DNA of 64,000 bases from JBBSBL01 sp046330255 (GCA_046330255.1 JAXLTC010000002.1:868001-932000), one strand, 5' to 3'. Positions 32,021 through 41,013 are shown, counted from the first letter of the stretch. Notes: generated by a model not told the origin, from the letters alone. Program-made: numbers and translations.

Positions 32021-33490
32021 TCACCCCGCCGGCAGCCCGCCGCGTCGCAGCCCGCGCCAGATGCCTTTCACCAGCGCCGGGCGGCGGTAGACGCCCTTGA
32101 CCGCGACCTTGTCGTGGAGGTCGGGGAACACCGGATCGGCGTGGCAACGGCGGCGCAGATCCTCGTACCAGTCGCGGTCGTAGATCCGCCAGAGCTCCTC
32201 GGGGGTGTAGTAGGCGTGCGCGTAGAGGACCTTGCGCCCGCCGAGCCGCACCACCTCGCGCTCGATCAGGCGGTTGACGCGCACGAACTCCGTCGGCGGA
32301 CGGCGGAACGCGCCCCACGCGCCGATGTTCACCACCACGTCGGCGTCGAGCGCGGAGGGGGAGAGCCGGTCCTCGCCGGCCGGGCGCAGCGGGCACAGCC
32401 ACAGCGGGCTCACGCCGACGTGGCGGTCGAGCAGCTCCAGCATCTCGACCGTCGTCTCCGCCGGCATGCTCAGGTCCTGGACGAAGAACTCCTGCGAGAT
32501 GTTCGTCGCGTGCAGCAGCGCGTACAGGCGCCGGGCGCGCAGGAACGGGTCGAGCGCCGCTCGCACCGGCGCGCGGTCGGGCAGGTGGACGCGGCGCAGC
32601 GCGTGCCCGCCCATCCAGAACGCGCCGCGGTCGTAACGGAACAGGTAGTCGCGCAGCGGCACGAGCTCCTCGCGGTCGGCGCCGAGCCGCTCGAGGTGGC
32701 GGTGGAACCACGGGTCGCGGCGCCCGGTGAACGTCGCGACCGGTAGGCCGTCGCCCGGGCCGACGCCGGAGCCCGTGCCCGAGGCGAGCTCCCCCGTCAT
32801 CACCACGCCCCGCCCCGGCCCGAGCATCACGGCGTCGACGAACCCGGCCCCGGCCTCGACGGCATCCCGCAGGCGGGCCACCGCCTCGGCGTACCCGCCG
32901 ACGTGCTCGTGGCGCAGGCGCACGTAGGGGCGCGCCTCCACGAGCCGCACGTCCACGCGCGTCAGCACGCCGAGCGAGCCGTAGGCGCACGCCGTGCCCC
33001 AGAACACGTCGGCATTCTGCTCGCGGGAGGCCTCCACGAGCGTCCTGTCGCCGAGCACGATCTCGTAGGCGAGGCAGGTGTCGTGGAAGAGCCCCTCCCT
33101 GAACGAGCTGCTCTCCCCCGCGCCGCCCTGGACGGCGCCGCCGACCGTGATCCCCGGGAACTCCGGGACCACCGGCGGCATCAGCCCGAACGGCAGCGTC
33201 GCCTCGAGCAGCGCGTCCATCGGGACGTTCGGCTCGACGACAGCCACCCGCCGCTCGCGATCGACGTGCAGGACGCGGTCGAGCCCGCTCGCGTCGATCA
33301 TCGCCTCGCGGCGGAACTCCTGCGCGCGCGTCGAGTTGGTCGACCCGTGGTAGATCCGCGCCGCGGTCCCCGCTGCGGCGAGGCGCCGAACCTGCTCGCG
33401 CACGCGCTCGACCGCTCGCGCGTGCGCGCCCGCGCCGGCCCCCGCCCCGGCGTCCTCGGCGGTGCGCGCTGACGACGCCGGGCCGGCCAC
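32021..33490 (-). CDS. FAD-binding oxidoreductase, DHCR24 (delta-24 sterol reductase)-like
   Basis: Protein of 489 residues in the FAD-linked (PCMH/VAO-type) family. FAD-site landmarks are IYHGSTNSTRAQ, VEPNVPMDALL, PEFPGITVGGAVQGGAGESSSFREGLFHDTC and GTACAYGSLGVLTRV. The C-terminal half, with LLHATNISQEFFVQDLSMPA and HAYYTPEELWRIYDRDWYEDLRR, resembles DHCR24/Diminuto-type proteins. In eukaryotes these reduce the sterol side chain; the bacterial substrate is unknown. The first ~30 residues are an Ala/Gly-rich extension, and the true start may be a little downstream of the listed one. Confidence 0.82.
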   Translation of the reverse strand: MAGPASSARTAEDAGAGAGAGAHARAVERVREQVRRLAAAGTAARIYHGSTNSTRAQEFRREAMIDASGLDRVLHVDRERRVAVVEPNVPMDALLEATLPFGLMPPVVPEFPGITVGGAVQGGAGESSSFREGLFHDTCLAYEIVLGDRTLVEASREQNADVFWGTACAYGSLGVLTRVDVRLVEARPYVRLRHEHVGGYAEAVARLRDAVEAGAGFVDAVMLGPGRGVVMTGELASGTGSGVGPGDGLPVATFTGRRDPWFHRHLERLGADREELVPLRDYLFRYDRGAFWMGGHALRRVHLPDRAPVRAALDPFLRARRLYALLHATNISQEFFVQDLSMPAETTVEMLELLDRHVGVSPLWLCPLRPAGEDRLSPSALDADVVVNIGAWGAFRRPPTEFVRVNRLIEREVVRLGGRKVLYAHAYYTPEELWRIYDRDWYEDLRRRCHADPVFPDLHDKVAVKGVYRRPALVKGIWRGLRRGGLPAG

Positions 33491-33554
33491 CGGGCCAGCA
33501 TATGGGGCCGCTCGGGACCGCGGCCGGAACGCACTCGGAGCGGTCCGCCGGCCG

Positions 33555-36005
33555 CTACTCCATGACGCGCAGCGTCGAGGCGACGTCCATGCGCCGCAGG
33601 CGGCGGGCCGTCAGCAGCGGCGCGAGCGCGCACGCGACCACGCCGACCGCCACCGCCACCAGCAGCGTGCGCGCGCTCACGACCACCGTCACCTCGAGGT
33701 CCGGCACGGTCTCGGGAATGATCGTGGCGACCATCCAGCCGACCAGCCCGACGCCGACCAGCAGGCCGACCGCGCCGGCGAGCAGGCCGAGCACGCCGTT
33801 CTCCGCCACCCCCTGCGCCAGCACCGTGCGGACCGGCACGCCGTAGGCGAACATCGTCGCGTGCTCACGCCGGCGCTCGTCGGCGCTGATCGCCGCCGAG
33901 TTGAACGCGACCAGCAGCGCGAGCAGGAGGATGAAGGCCTCGGTCGCGTAGATGAACCCGAGGAAGCGGTCCATGTAGTCGTCGATCGACTCGAACGGGG
34001 CGGCCGGGGACTGCACCGAGGCGACGCCGGGCAGCGCGAAGAGCGCCCTGGTCGCGCGCTGCTGCGAGACGCCGCGCGCCGGGACGACCTCGACCTGGTT
34101 CGCGAGGCCGCCGAGCCCGGTCAGGCGCCCCCAGGCCGCCTCGGCGCCGTAGGCGAAGGTGCGCAGCGTGCCGCCGTGGAGCCCGTCCACCCTCACCGAC
34201 GAGGTGGCGAAACCCACGCGCCCGCCGGGCCCCAGGCGCGGATGGCGCACCGCGATCCGCGCGCCGGGCCGCACGCCGAGGTCCTCGGCGGCCTGCGGCG
34301 CGAGCAGGATGCCGCCGCTGCGCGGGCCGAAAGCCCCTGCGCGCAGGCTGGGCAGCCAGCCCGGCGCGGCCGGGTCGAAGACCGTCAGCACCGCGTCGAT
34401 CGAGCGGCCGCCCCGGGAGAGCGTGACGGGGAAGCGGCTCTGCGGCCGCGCGGAGGCGACGAGGCGGGCACGGGAGATGTCGCGCACCTCGGAGCCGGCC
34501 ACCGGCCGGAAGCGGTCGAGCGAGACCGCGAGGCGGTCCGGCGCGACGCGCTGGATCTCGGCGCGGGCGCGGTCCAGCGGGCGCAGGAACGAGTCGATCA
34601 GCCCGCTGAACGTGACCACGAGCGCGACGATCAGGCCGATGCCGAGCACCGTGACGAGCGTGCGCCGCGGCGCGCGCACGACGTTGCGCAGCGGCATCTG
34701 CACGAGGCTGTCGCCCGGCAGCCGCAGCCGTGCCAGCAGCGGCGCGAGCCCGCCGCCGGCGGCCGCCCGGAAGCCGACGCGGATCGCCTCGATCGGGCGC
34801 ATGCGCACCACGCGGCGCACCGGGAGCGCGACCCCGAGCAGCGGCAGCGCGATCCCGAGCGCCGCGCCGGCGACGAAGTTCCCGAGCTGGAACGGCGTAT
34901 CGGTCACGGGCAGCGGCAGCAGCGAGAAGAGCAGCGAGCGGTACAGGCGCTCGACCGCCAGCCCCATCCCGACCCCCAGCACCACGCCGAGCAGCGCGAT
35001 CTCGGCGCCCATCAGCAGCGGGCGCAGCGCCAGGCGCGACGGCGGCGCCCCCAGCGCCATGCCGATGCCGATCTCGCGGCGCTGCGCCTGCACGGTGCGG
35101 CTCGTAAGGTTGTAGGCCGCCAGCGCCGCCCCCAGCAGCACCAGCGCGGCGAGCACGACGTAGACCTTCTGGTCCCCGTCGGCGTCCTTGTAGAGCACCC
35201 GGTAGGCCGGCTCCTGCGAGCCGAGCGTGATCGTGACGCCGGTGCCCGGGAGGGCGGCGGCGAGCGCCGCGTGGAGCTGGGCGGCGAGGGCCCGCTCGCC
35301 GACCCCGGGGCGCCCGCGCACGACCACCTCGTTGACCAGCCCCGGCCGCCTCGCGATGCGCTGCGCGGTCGCGAGCGAGGTGAAGACGGGCGCGAAGCCG
35401 GCCGCGCCGGTGCCGAGGCTCGCGTCGCCGGCTCCGGCTCCCGCGCCGGCGAGGAAGAACTGCGGCTGGAACGCCCAGCCGACGTAGCGCAGCGCGTGCC
35501 CGCCGGCGAGCCGCAGCGTCCCGCTCGGCGGCAGGTCGTGCGCGGCCGCGAACGAGTGGTCGAGCATCGCGACGGGAGCGCCGTCCTCGCCCGGCCGCAG
35601 CACCCGCCCGCGATCCGCCGCCAGCCCGTCGACCACCGGACGGCGGTCGATCGGCTGGCCGATCAGCACGCCCGGCACGAGCGTGACCCTGCCCCGGCGC
35701 GAGGCGTCGACCTGGGTCGGCAGCACCAGGCGCTCGCGGGCCGCGGCGGCGCCCGGGGCGCGCGCGGCCGCGCGCGCCAGCGAGCCCTCGCGCGCGAACC
35801 CGCCCTCGGGCAGCGTGGCGCGGACCGAGTGGTAGCGCAGCGCGGCGAAGCTGGCGTCGTTGGAGGCGACGCGCCACGCCTTCACGCTGCTGAGCCCGGT
35901 CGCGAGGCCCGTGCCGATCGCGATCACGACCGCGATCGCGACCACCTGCACCCGGCGGTGGCGCAGGTCGCGCCAGGACCAGCGCAGCCACAGGCGCCGG
36001 TCCAT
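33555..36005 (-). CDS. ABC transporter permease, FtsX/MacB type
   Basis: Protein of 816 residues with two FtsX domains. TM1 (~18-38) precedes a large extracytoplasmic domain (~40-270). TM2-4 (~280-410) include the YNLTSRTVQAQRREIGIGMALGA motif. TM5 (~450) is followed by a second periplasmic-type domain, and TM6-8 (~690-800) include FNSAAISADERRREHATMFAYG. This is the layout of lipid, lipoprotein or peptide exporters acting as MacB/LolE-like mechanotransmitters. It follows the ATPase gene immediately on the same strand. The substrate is unknown. Confidence 0.9.
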   Translation of the reverse strand: MDRRLWLRWSWRDLRHRRVQVVAIAVVIAIGTGLATGLSSVKAWRVASNDASFAALRYHSVRATLPEGGFAREGSLARAAARAPGAAAARERLVLPTQVDASRRGRVTLVPGVLIGQPIDRRPVVDGLAADRGRVLRPGEDGAPVAMLDHSFAAAHDLPPSGTLRLAGGHALRYVGWAFQPQFFLAGAGAGAGDASLGTGAAGFAPVFTSLATAQRIARRPGLVNEVVVRGRPGVGERALAAQLHAALAAALPGTGVTITLGSQEPAYRVLYKDADGDQKVYVVLAALVLLGAALAAYNLTSRTVQAQRREIGIGMALGAPPSRLALRPLLMGAEIALLGVVLGVGMGLAVERLYRSLLFSLLPLPVTDTPFQLGNFVAGAALGIALPLLGVALPVRRVVRMRPIEAIRVGFRAAAGGGLAPLLARLRLPGDSLVQMPLRNVVRAPRRTLVTVLGIGLIVALVVTFSGLIDSFLRPLDRARAEIQRVAPDRLAVSLDRFRPVAGSEVRDISRARLVASARPQSRFPVTLSRGGRSIDAVLTVFDPAAPGWLPSLRAGAFGPRSGGILLAPQAAEDLGVRPGARIAVRHPRLGPGGRVGFATSSVRVDGLHGGTLRTFAYGAEAAWGRLTGLGGLANQVEVVPARGVSQQRATRALFALPGVASVQSPAAPFESIDDYMDRFLGFIYATEAFILLLALLVAFNSAAISADERRREHATMFAYGVPVRTVLAQGVAENGVLGLLAGAVGLLVGVGLVGWMVATIIPETVPDLEVTVVVSARTLLVAVAVGVVACALAPLLTARRLRRMDVASTLRVME

Positions 36006-36809
36006 CTACCAGTGCAGGTCCGCGATCTCGGCGCGGCCCCCCGGCGGCGGGCCGTCGGAGCGCACGCGGCCGCTGGAGAGCTCGATCACGCGGTCCGCGA
36101 CGCGCGAGATCTCGCGGTTGTGGGTCACGATCAGCACGGAGGCGCCGAGCTCGTGGGTCTGCTCGTGCAGCAGCTCGAGGATCTGGACCCCGGTCTCGAA
36201 GTCCAGCTCGCCGGTCGGCTCGTCCGCGAGCAGGATCGGGTTGCCGCCCGCGAGGGCGCGCGCGATCGCGACCCGCTGCTGCTCGCCGCCCGAGAGCTCG
36301 TGCGGGAAGTGGCGCAGCCGCGCGCCGAGGCCGACGCGGTCGAGCATGCGCGCCGAGACCTCGACGCGATCCGGGCGGCCCGCGACGTCGGCCCCGAACT
36401 GGACGTTCTCGAGCGCGTTCAGCTCCGGGAAGAGGTTGAACGTCTGGAAGATGAACGAGACCGTGTGGCGCCGGAAGGCGAACAGCTCGCGGCGGGAGGC
36501 GCGCGTGATGTCCTGCCCGGCGATCTCGATCCGCCCCTCGGTCGGCGAGTCGAGCGCGCCGATCAGGTTCAGCAGCGTCGTCTTGCCGCTTCCGGAGGGC
36601 CCGAGCACCACGATGAACTCGCCGCGGCCGACGTGCAGGCTGACGTCCTCGAGCGCGGCGACGACGCTCTCGCCGACGCGGAAGCGCCGGCCCACGCCGT
36701 GGAGATGGACCAGAGCGCCGGGATGCCGCTCGATCGCGCGCGCCGCCGCCGCGCGGCCCGGGTGCTCCCGGGGCGGGGCGTCGCTGGGCTGGCCCGCGCC
36801 GGCGCTCAC
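36006..36809 (-). CDS. ABC transporter ATP-binding protein (LolD/MacB type)
   Basis: Protein of 267 residues. Walker A GPSGSGKTT, Q-loop FQTFNLFPELNALENV, signature LSGGEQQRVAIARAL, Walker B ILLADEPTGELD and H-loop VTHNRE are all intact. The sequence class is that of the LolD/FtsE/MacB subfamily, matching the FtsX-type permease whose gene begins directly after its stop. GTG 36809 is chosen over a TTG at 36884, which would add 25 residues without domain content. Transcription is divergent from the ArsR operon. Confidence 0.9.
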   Translation of the reverse strand: MSAGAGQPSDAPPREHPGRAAAARAIERHPGALVHLHGVGRRFRVGESVVAALEDVSLHVGRGEFIVVLGPSGSGKTTLLNLIGALDSPTEGRIEIAGQDITRASRRELFAFRRHTVSFIFQTFNLFPELNALENVQFGADVAGRPDRVEVSARMLDRVGLGARLRHFPHELSGGEQQRVAIARALAGGNPILLADEPTGELDFETGVQILELLHEQTHELGASVLIVTHNREISRVADRVIELSSGRVRSDGPPPGGRAEIADLHW

Positions 36810-36932
36810 CGCCCGAATGGTGACGCACCCGCCAGCGGGGCCGCCATCCGGGGGCTCGCACGCGCGTTCGACCGCGCGGCCCAATCCACCATCGTACGCA
36901 CGTACAACGAACTAGTGGTACACTCCCGCGCC

Positions 36933-37274
36933 ATGGACACGCCCCACCCGCTCCCCGACCCGCTCGTCGAGCTGATCGCCCGCCGCTTCCGGGTGCTCGG
37001 CGAGCCGATGCGCATCCGGCTGCTCGACGCCCTGCGCGACGGGGAGGCGACCGTCGGCGAGCTCGTCGAGCGCATCGGGGGCTCGCAGCAGAACGTCTCC
37101 AAGCACCTGACGGTGCTCCACCAGGCCGGCGTCGTGCGCCGCGCCAAGGACGGCACGTTCGTCCGCTACGCGATCGCCGACGAGGCGGTCTTCGCGCTTT
37201 GCGACCAGGTCTGCGGCGGCTTGCGCCGGCAGATCTCAGAACTCGACCAGATCCTCCCCGGAGGTGCCGCATGA
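36933..37274 (+). CDS. ArsR-family winged-helix regulator
   Basis: Protein of 113 residues with the ArsR fold: RRFRVLGEPMRIRLLDALRDGEATVGELVERIGGSQQNVSKHLTVLHQAGVVRRAKDG. The metal-binding ELCVC motif of ArsR is absent. A C-terminal pair, LCDQVCGG, could still bind a thiol or metal. A TACACT -10-like hexamer lies 8 bp before ATG 36933, so the mRNA may be leaderless. Next to it AGTG-GTA-CACT (36914-36924) is a short inverted repeat and a plausible operator. It heads an operon with a DUF2892 protein and an MMPL pump. Confidence 0.9.
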   Translation: MDTPHPLPDPLVELIARRFRVLGEPMRIRLLDALRDGEATVGELVERIGGSQQNVSKHLTVLHQAGVVRRAKDGTFVRYAIADEAVFALCDQVCGGLRRQISELDQILPGGAA

Positions 37275-37585
37275 CCGCCCACTCGACCACCGACCTGCCG
37301 CGCGCGGCGCAGCCCTCGCCCGCGCCGGCGCCCACCGGCGCCGGCTGCGAGGAGAGCCACGGCGCCTGGCCGCTGGAGCGCGTGCTGTTCGCGCTCGCCG
37401 GCACGATGACGCTGCTGAGCGTCCTGCTCGCCGCGACCGTGTCGCCGTGGTTCCTGCTGCTGACGGCGTTCGTCGGCGTCAGCCAGTGGCTGTACGTGCT
37501 CGTCGGGGCGTGCCCCGCGTCGATCGTCCTGAGCCGCGCGTTCGGCCTGCGCTCCGTCGTCTACCCCGCCCGGACCACCCGATGA
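37271..37585 (+). CDS. DUF2892 (YgaP-like inner-membrane) protein
   Basis: Small membrane protein of 104 residues. A polar Pro/Ala-rich N-terminus precedes two TM helices (LERVLFALAGTMTLLSVLLAA and WFLLLTAFVGVSQWLYVLV), followed by GACPASIVLSRAFGLR. That is the DUF2892 pattern, with its conserved CP near the end. Such proteins occur beside rhodanese and ArsR genes and are linked to sulfur or metal stress. ATG 37271 overlaps the ArsR stop (ATGA), and its own stop overlaps the next ATG at 37582. Confidence 0.87.
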   Translation: MTAHSTTDLPRAAQPSPAPAPTGAGCEESHGAWPLERVLFALAGTMTLLSVLLAATVSPWFLLLTAFVGVSQWLYVLVGACPASIVLSRAFGLRSVVYPARTTR

Positions 37586-39690
37586 CGCGGCTCGGGCCGA
37601 TCGGCCGCCTCGGCCACTGGACGGCCACCCACTTCCGCGCGACCGCGATCGCGTGGGCGCTGATCGCCGTCGGGCTCGGCGTCTTCGCGCCGCGCGTGGA
37701 GACCGCGCTGTCGGGCGCCGGCTGGGAGGCGACGGGCTCGAAGTCCGTCGCCGCCCGCGAGGCGATCGACCGCGACTTCCACGGGCTCTCGTCGAGTGCG
37801 CTGATGGTCGTGGTGCACTCGGGCTCGAAGACCGTCGCCGACCCGGCCTTCCGGCGCGCCGTCTCGGCGGCGGAGGCGACGCTGCGCCGCGACCACCGCG
37901 TCACGCGCGTGGTGCCCCCGCAGCCCGGCGCCTCGATCTCCCGCGACGGCCGCACGGCGGTGATCCAGGCCGGGGCCGCGGGCGACTCCAACGCGATGGT
38001 CCGCGCCGCCGACGACCTCAAGACCCGGCTGCACCGTTTGCAGGGGGAGGGCGTCCAGGTATCGCTGACCGGCGCGAGCGGCATGTGGTCGGACTTCAAC
38101 GCCGCCAACCGCGACGCGATGATGCGCAGCGAGCTGATCTCGTGGCCGGTGACGATGGTGATCCTGGTGCTGGCCTTCGGCTCGCTCGTGGCGGCCGGGC
38201 TGCCGCTGATGCTCACGATCCTCGGGCTGGTGGCCTCCGCCGGCTCCCTGTACCTCGCCACGCAGTTCCTCGAGATCTCGATCTGGGCGATGAACTTCGC
38301 GCTGATGTTCGCGCTCGCGCTCGGGATCGACTACGCGCTGTTCATCGTCTACCGCTTCCGGGGCGCGCTGTTCGGCTCGCACGAGTCGGTGCAGCAGGCC
38401 GTGGGCGAGACGATGGACACCGCCGGCAAGGCCGTGCTGTTCAGCGGGCTGACCGTGCTCATCTCGCTGAGCGCGGTGATGCTCGTCCCGTCGCCCGCGT
38501 TCCGCTCGATGGCGCTCGGGATCATGATCTCGGTGCTCTTCATCCTCGCGGCCACGCTCACGCTGCTTCCCGCCGTGCTGGGCAAGCTCGGGCCGCGCGT
38601 GGACAAGCTCTCGCTCCCGTGGGTGCATTCGGGCGAGCACCGCTCGGCGCGCTTCGCCGCGTGGGGCGAGCGCCTCTGGCGCCGCCCGCTGGCGTTCGGC
38701 GCGCTCGCGCTGGTGCTGCTGCTCGCGCTCGCCGCGCCCGTGCTGGGACTGAGGACGGGTATGCCCTCGATCAAGGTCGTCCCGGGCTCCGACGGCTCGC
38801 GCATCGGCTACCACCAGGTCCAGGACGCCTTCGGCCCCGGCGCGCCGGGCGCGCTGCAACTGGTCACCACCCAGGCCGGCGCGCGCCGGGTCGCGGCCGT
38901 CGCCGGGGCCGACCGCGGCATCGCTCGCGTGATGCCGGCGATGCCGGGCGCGAACGGCACGGCGCTCGTCCAGGCGATCCCCACGACCGATCCCTCCAGC
39001 CCGGCCACGGGCGCGACGATCGACCGCCTGCGCGCCGACCTCCCGGACGGCACGCTGGTCGGCGGTGCGGCGGCCGAGAACCACGACCTCGAGGCGGCGC
39101 TCGCCGCCAAGACGCCGCTCGTCGTCGGCGTCGTGCTGGCGCTCGGGTTCCTGCTGCTGCTGGTCGCGCTGCAGGCGCCGATCATCGCCGCGGCGGCCGT
39201 CGTCACGAACCTGCTCGCGACCGGCGCCGCGTTCGGCGTCGCGCGCCTCGTCTTCCAGGGCGGCGCGGGGAGCGGGCTGCTCGGCTTCGAGCCGCAGGGC
39301 TTCCTCGACGCCTGGGGCCCGGTGTTCTTCTTCGCGATGATCTTCGCGATCTCGATGGACTACACGGTGTTCCTGCTGTCCTCCGCGAAGGAGCACTGGG
39401 ACCGCTCGCACGACCCGCGCGAGGCGATGGTCGGGGGCGTCGCGCACAGCGGGCGGGTGATCTTCGCCGCGGCCGGCGTGATGGTCGCGGTGTTCTTCAC
39501 GTTCGCGCTCTCGGGGCCACTGCCGCCGAAGGAGATGGGGGTGATCCTCGGCGTGGCGGTGCTGCTCGACGCGCTGCTCGTGCGCCTGCTGCTGATGCCG
39601 GTGCTGCTGCGGCTGCTGGGCCGCTGGGCGTGGTGGCTGCCGGCGCCGCTGGACCGGGTCCTGCCAGACGTGCGCTTCGGGCACTCCTGA
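37582..39690 (+). CDS. MMPL/RND-family membrane transporter
   Basis: Protein of 702 residues with the duplicated RND layout: a TM1-periplasmic domain (~35-190), a five-helix block including ALGIDYALFIVYRFRGAL, then a second TM-periplasmic domain (~385-500) and a helix block with AISMDYTVFLLSSAKEHWD. The paired Asp-Tyr motifs in the helix blocks are typical of MmpL/HpnN-type lipid exporters. It is regulated by the ArsR protein of the same operon, presumably. The cargo is unknown, possibly a lipid or toxic hydrophobic compound. Confidence 0.9.
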   Translation: MTRLGPIGRLGHWTATHFRATAIAWALIAVGLGVFAPRVETALSGAGWEATGSKSVAAREAIDRDFHGLSSSALMVVVHSGSKTVADPAFRRAVSAAEATLRRDHRVTRVVPPQPGASISRDGRTAVIQAGAAGDSNAMVRAADDLKTRLHRLQGEGVQVSLTGASGMWSDFNAANRDAMMRSELISWPVTMVILVLAFGSLVAAGLPLMLTILGLVASAGSLYLATQFLEISIWAMNFALMFALALGIDYALFIVYRFRGALFGSHESVQQAVGETMDTAGKAVLFSGLTVLISLSAVMLVPSPAFRSMALGIMISVLFILAATLTLLPAVLGKLGPRVDKLSLPWVHSGEHRSARFAAWGERLWRRPLAFGALALVLLLALAAPVLGLRTGMPSIKVVPGSDGSRIGYHQVQDAFGPGAPGALQLVTTQAGARRVAAVAGADRGIARVMPAMPGANGTALVQAIPTTDPSSPATGATIDRLRADLPDGTLVGGAAAENHDLEAALAAKTPLVVGVVLALGFLLLLVALQAPIIAAAAVVTNLLATGAAFGVARLVFQGGAGSGLLGFEPQGFLDAWGPVFFFAMIFAISMDYTVFLLSSAKEHWDRSHDPREAMVGGVAHSGRVIFAAAGVMVAVFFTFALSGPLPPKEMGVILGVAVLLDALLVRLLLMPVLLRLLGRWAWWLPAPLDRVLPDVRFGHS

Positions 39691-39718
39691 GCGCGGCCGC
39701 CGCGGCGAGGCGAGCGCC

Positions 39719-40369
39719 TCAGGGCCGCAGCGAGAAGGGCGGGTAGCGGTCCGTGGTGAGCAGGATCGCGTACGCGCTCACGCGCAGCCACCAGCGTCCG
39801 ACGCCGACGACGAAGTCGAACAGGCCGCGCGGGTAGCGGCCGGTGAAGAGGATCGCGAACCAGGCGATCACGACGCACGCGAACGCGGCCAGGCTGAGGA
39901 ACGCCAGGACGACGTAGTGCGGGATCGCGAGCAGCCACTTGACCAGCGGCAGCCAGCGGTTGAGGTCCGCCGGGACGTCGGGGTAGGCGATGTCGAGGCG
40001 CAGCGACTGCTGCTCGTCGGTCGACGGGTAGCGGTCGTCCAGCAGCGCCGCGTAGAGGGTGACGCGCGTGGAGAAGCGGGTGAGCTCTAGGTTCCAGTCG
40101 AACCACCAGCGCGGGTACTTCTCGCGGAACAGGATCATCAGCAGCGGGCCGAAGAACAGCAGCCCGCCGGCGCCGATCACGACGGTGGTGGAGCCCGAGC
40201 CGGCGCTGCCGGAGTAGGTCTGCGTGGAGCCCGATACGAGCGCGAGGACGATCGCGATCGGGATCACCGTGAACATCCGGAAGAAGCTCGTCAGGCGGTT
40301 CAGCGGCCGGTCCGGGTAGGCGACGTCGAGCTGGGCCGGGTAACCGGAGGTCTGCGCGGTGGCTTCCAT
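39719..40369 (-). CDS. DUF4389 membrane protein
   Basis: Protein of 216 residues. YPAQLDVAYPDRPLNRLTSFFRMFTVIPI and the repeat LRLDIAYPDVPADLNRWLPLVKWLLAIPHYVVL, plus FAILFTGRYPRGLFDFVVGVGRW, are typical of the DUF4389 family (two beta/TM repeats). Function is unknown. ATG 40369 is the natural start, since upstream in-frame residues are Arg-rich noise. It is convergent with the MMPL gene and divergent from the RHH-MazF operon. Confidence 0.85.
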   Translation of the reverse strand: MEATAQTSGYPAQLDVAYPDRPLNRLTSFFRMFTVIPIAIVLALVSGSTQTYSGSAGSGSTTVVIGAGGLLFFGPLLMILFREKYPRWWFDWNLELTRFSTRVTLYAALLDDRYPSTDEQQSLRLDIAYPDVPADLNRWLPLVKWLLAIPHYVVLAFLSLAAFACVVIAWFAILFTGRYPRGLFDFVVGVGRWWLRVSAYAILLTTDRYPPFSLRP

Positions 40370-40404
40370 GACGCCGCGTTCGAGCGCGGCGGCGAGGGTC
40401 CTGC

Positions 40405-40424
40405 CATATGGTAGAATATGGCAT
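40405..40424 (+). promoter_or_regulatory. Autoregulatory operator overlapping a leaderless RHH-mazF promoter
   Basis: GCCATAT (from about 40403) and ATATGGC (to 40422) form a perfect 7-bp inverted repeat with a six-base centre GGTAGA. The -10 hexamer TAGAAT (40412-40417) lies inside it. The expected transcription start (~40423) coincides with ATG 40423, so the antitoxin mRNA is probably leaderless and shut off when the RHH dimer binds. Confidence 0.6.
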
Positions 40425-40704
40425 GGCGCGGACCCAGACTCTCGTGCAGCTCTCCGACGACCTGCTCGCGCACCTCGACGCCCGCGCCGCGCGCGAGGGC
40501 CGCTCGCGGTCGGACCTGATCCGCGAGGCCGTGGCGGGCTACATCGCCGGCGACCGGGACGCCGAGATCGACCGGCGCATCGTCGAGGCCTATACGCGGC
40601 TGCCCCAGGAGGACCTGCTCGACGCGGAGCGGACGGCCGCCGCGATGGTCGCCGCCGAGCCGTGGGAGCCGGGCGGCGCGCCGGAAGGAGCGAAGGGGTC
40701 GTGA
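40423..40704 (+). CDS. Ribbon-helix-helix antitoxin (CopG/MetJ family)
   Basis: Protein of 93 residues. ARTQTLVQLSDDLLAHLDARAAREGRSRSDLIREAVAGYI is a full RHH DNA-binding domain, and the C-terminal ~50 acidic residues presumably wrap the toxin. ATG 40423 is preferred over 40408 because the promoter's -10 and the operator lie across the earlier codons. Its stop overlaps the GTG of the MazF gene. Confidence 0.9.
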   Translation: MARTQTLVQLSDDLLAHLDARAAREGRSRSDLIREAVAGYIAGDRDAEIDRRIVEAYTRLPQEDLLDAERTAAAMVAAEPWEPGGAPEGAKGS

Positions 40705-41009
40705 ACCGCGGCGAAGTGTGGTGGCTCGACCACCCCGACGCGGGGCGGCGACCGGCGTGCATCCTCACGCGACAGGCGGCCATCCCGGTCCTGAGCGCCC
40801 TGCTCGTCGTGCCGGCGACCCGAACGATCCGCGGGATCCCCACCGAGGTGGCACTCGACCGCGCGGACGGGATGCCCGCCGAATGCGTGCTCGCCCTGGA
40901 CGGCGCCGGCGTTGTTCCCAAGGCCCGGCTGACCGAGCGCATCACCCGCCTGGGCCCGGCCAGGCTCGCCGAGCTTTGCGCGGCGCTGCGCGTCTCGACC
41001 GGCTGCTGA
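40701..41009 (+). CDS. MazF/PemK-family endoribonuclease toxin
   Basis: Protein of 102 residues with the MazF SH3-like barrel: NRGEVWWLDHPDAGRRPACILTR at the N-terminus, LLVVPATRTIRGIPTEVAL (catalytic Arg and Thr/Ser region) and ECVLALDGAGVVPKARLTERI. It cleaves mRNA when free of antitoxin. GTG 40701 overlaps the antitoxin stop. All expected conserved segments are intact, so the module looks functional. Confidence 0.9.
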   Translation: MNRGEVWWLDHPDAGRRPACILTRQAAIPVLSALLVVPATRTIRGIPTEVALDRADGMPAECVLALDGAGVVPKARLTERITRLGPARLAELCAALRVSTGC

Positions 41010-41013
41010 TCCG

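Noticed and set aside
33462..36932. Very long plus-strand frame before the ArsR gene
   Set aside because: It is the antisense shadow of the FtsX permease and its ATPase, with Arg/Gln/His/Asp-rich noise. Only the last 113 residues are the real ArsR protein.
40408..40422. Earlier ATG (40408) for the RHH antitoxin
   Set aside because: It falls inside the operator and before the -10 hexamer's expected transcription start; the RHH domain begins right at ATG 40423.
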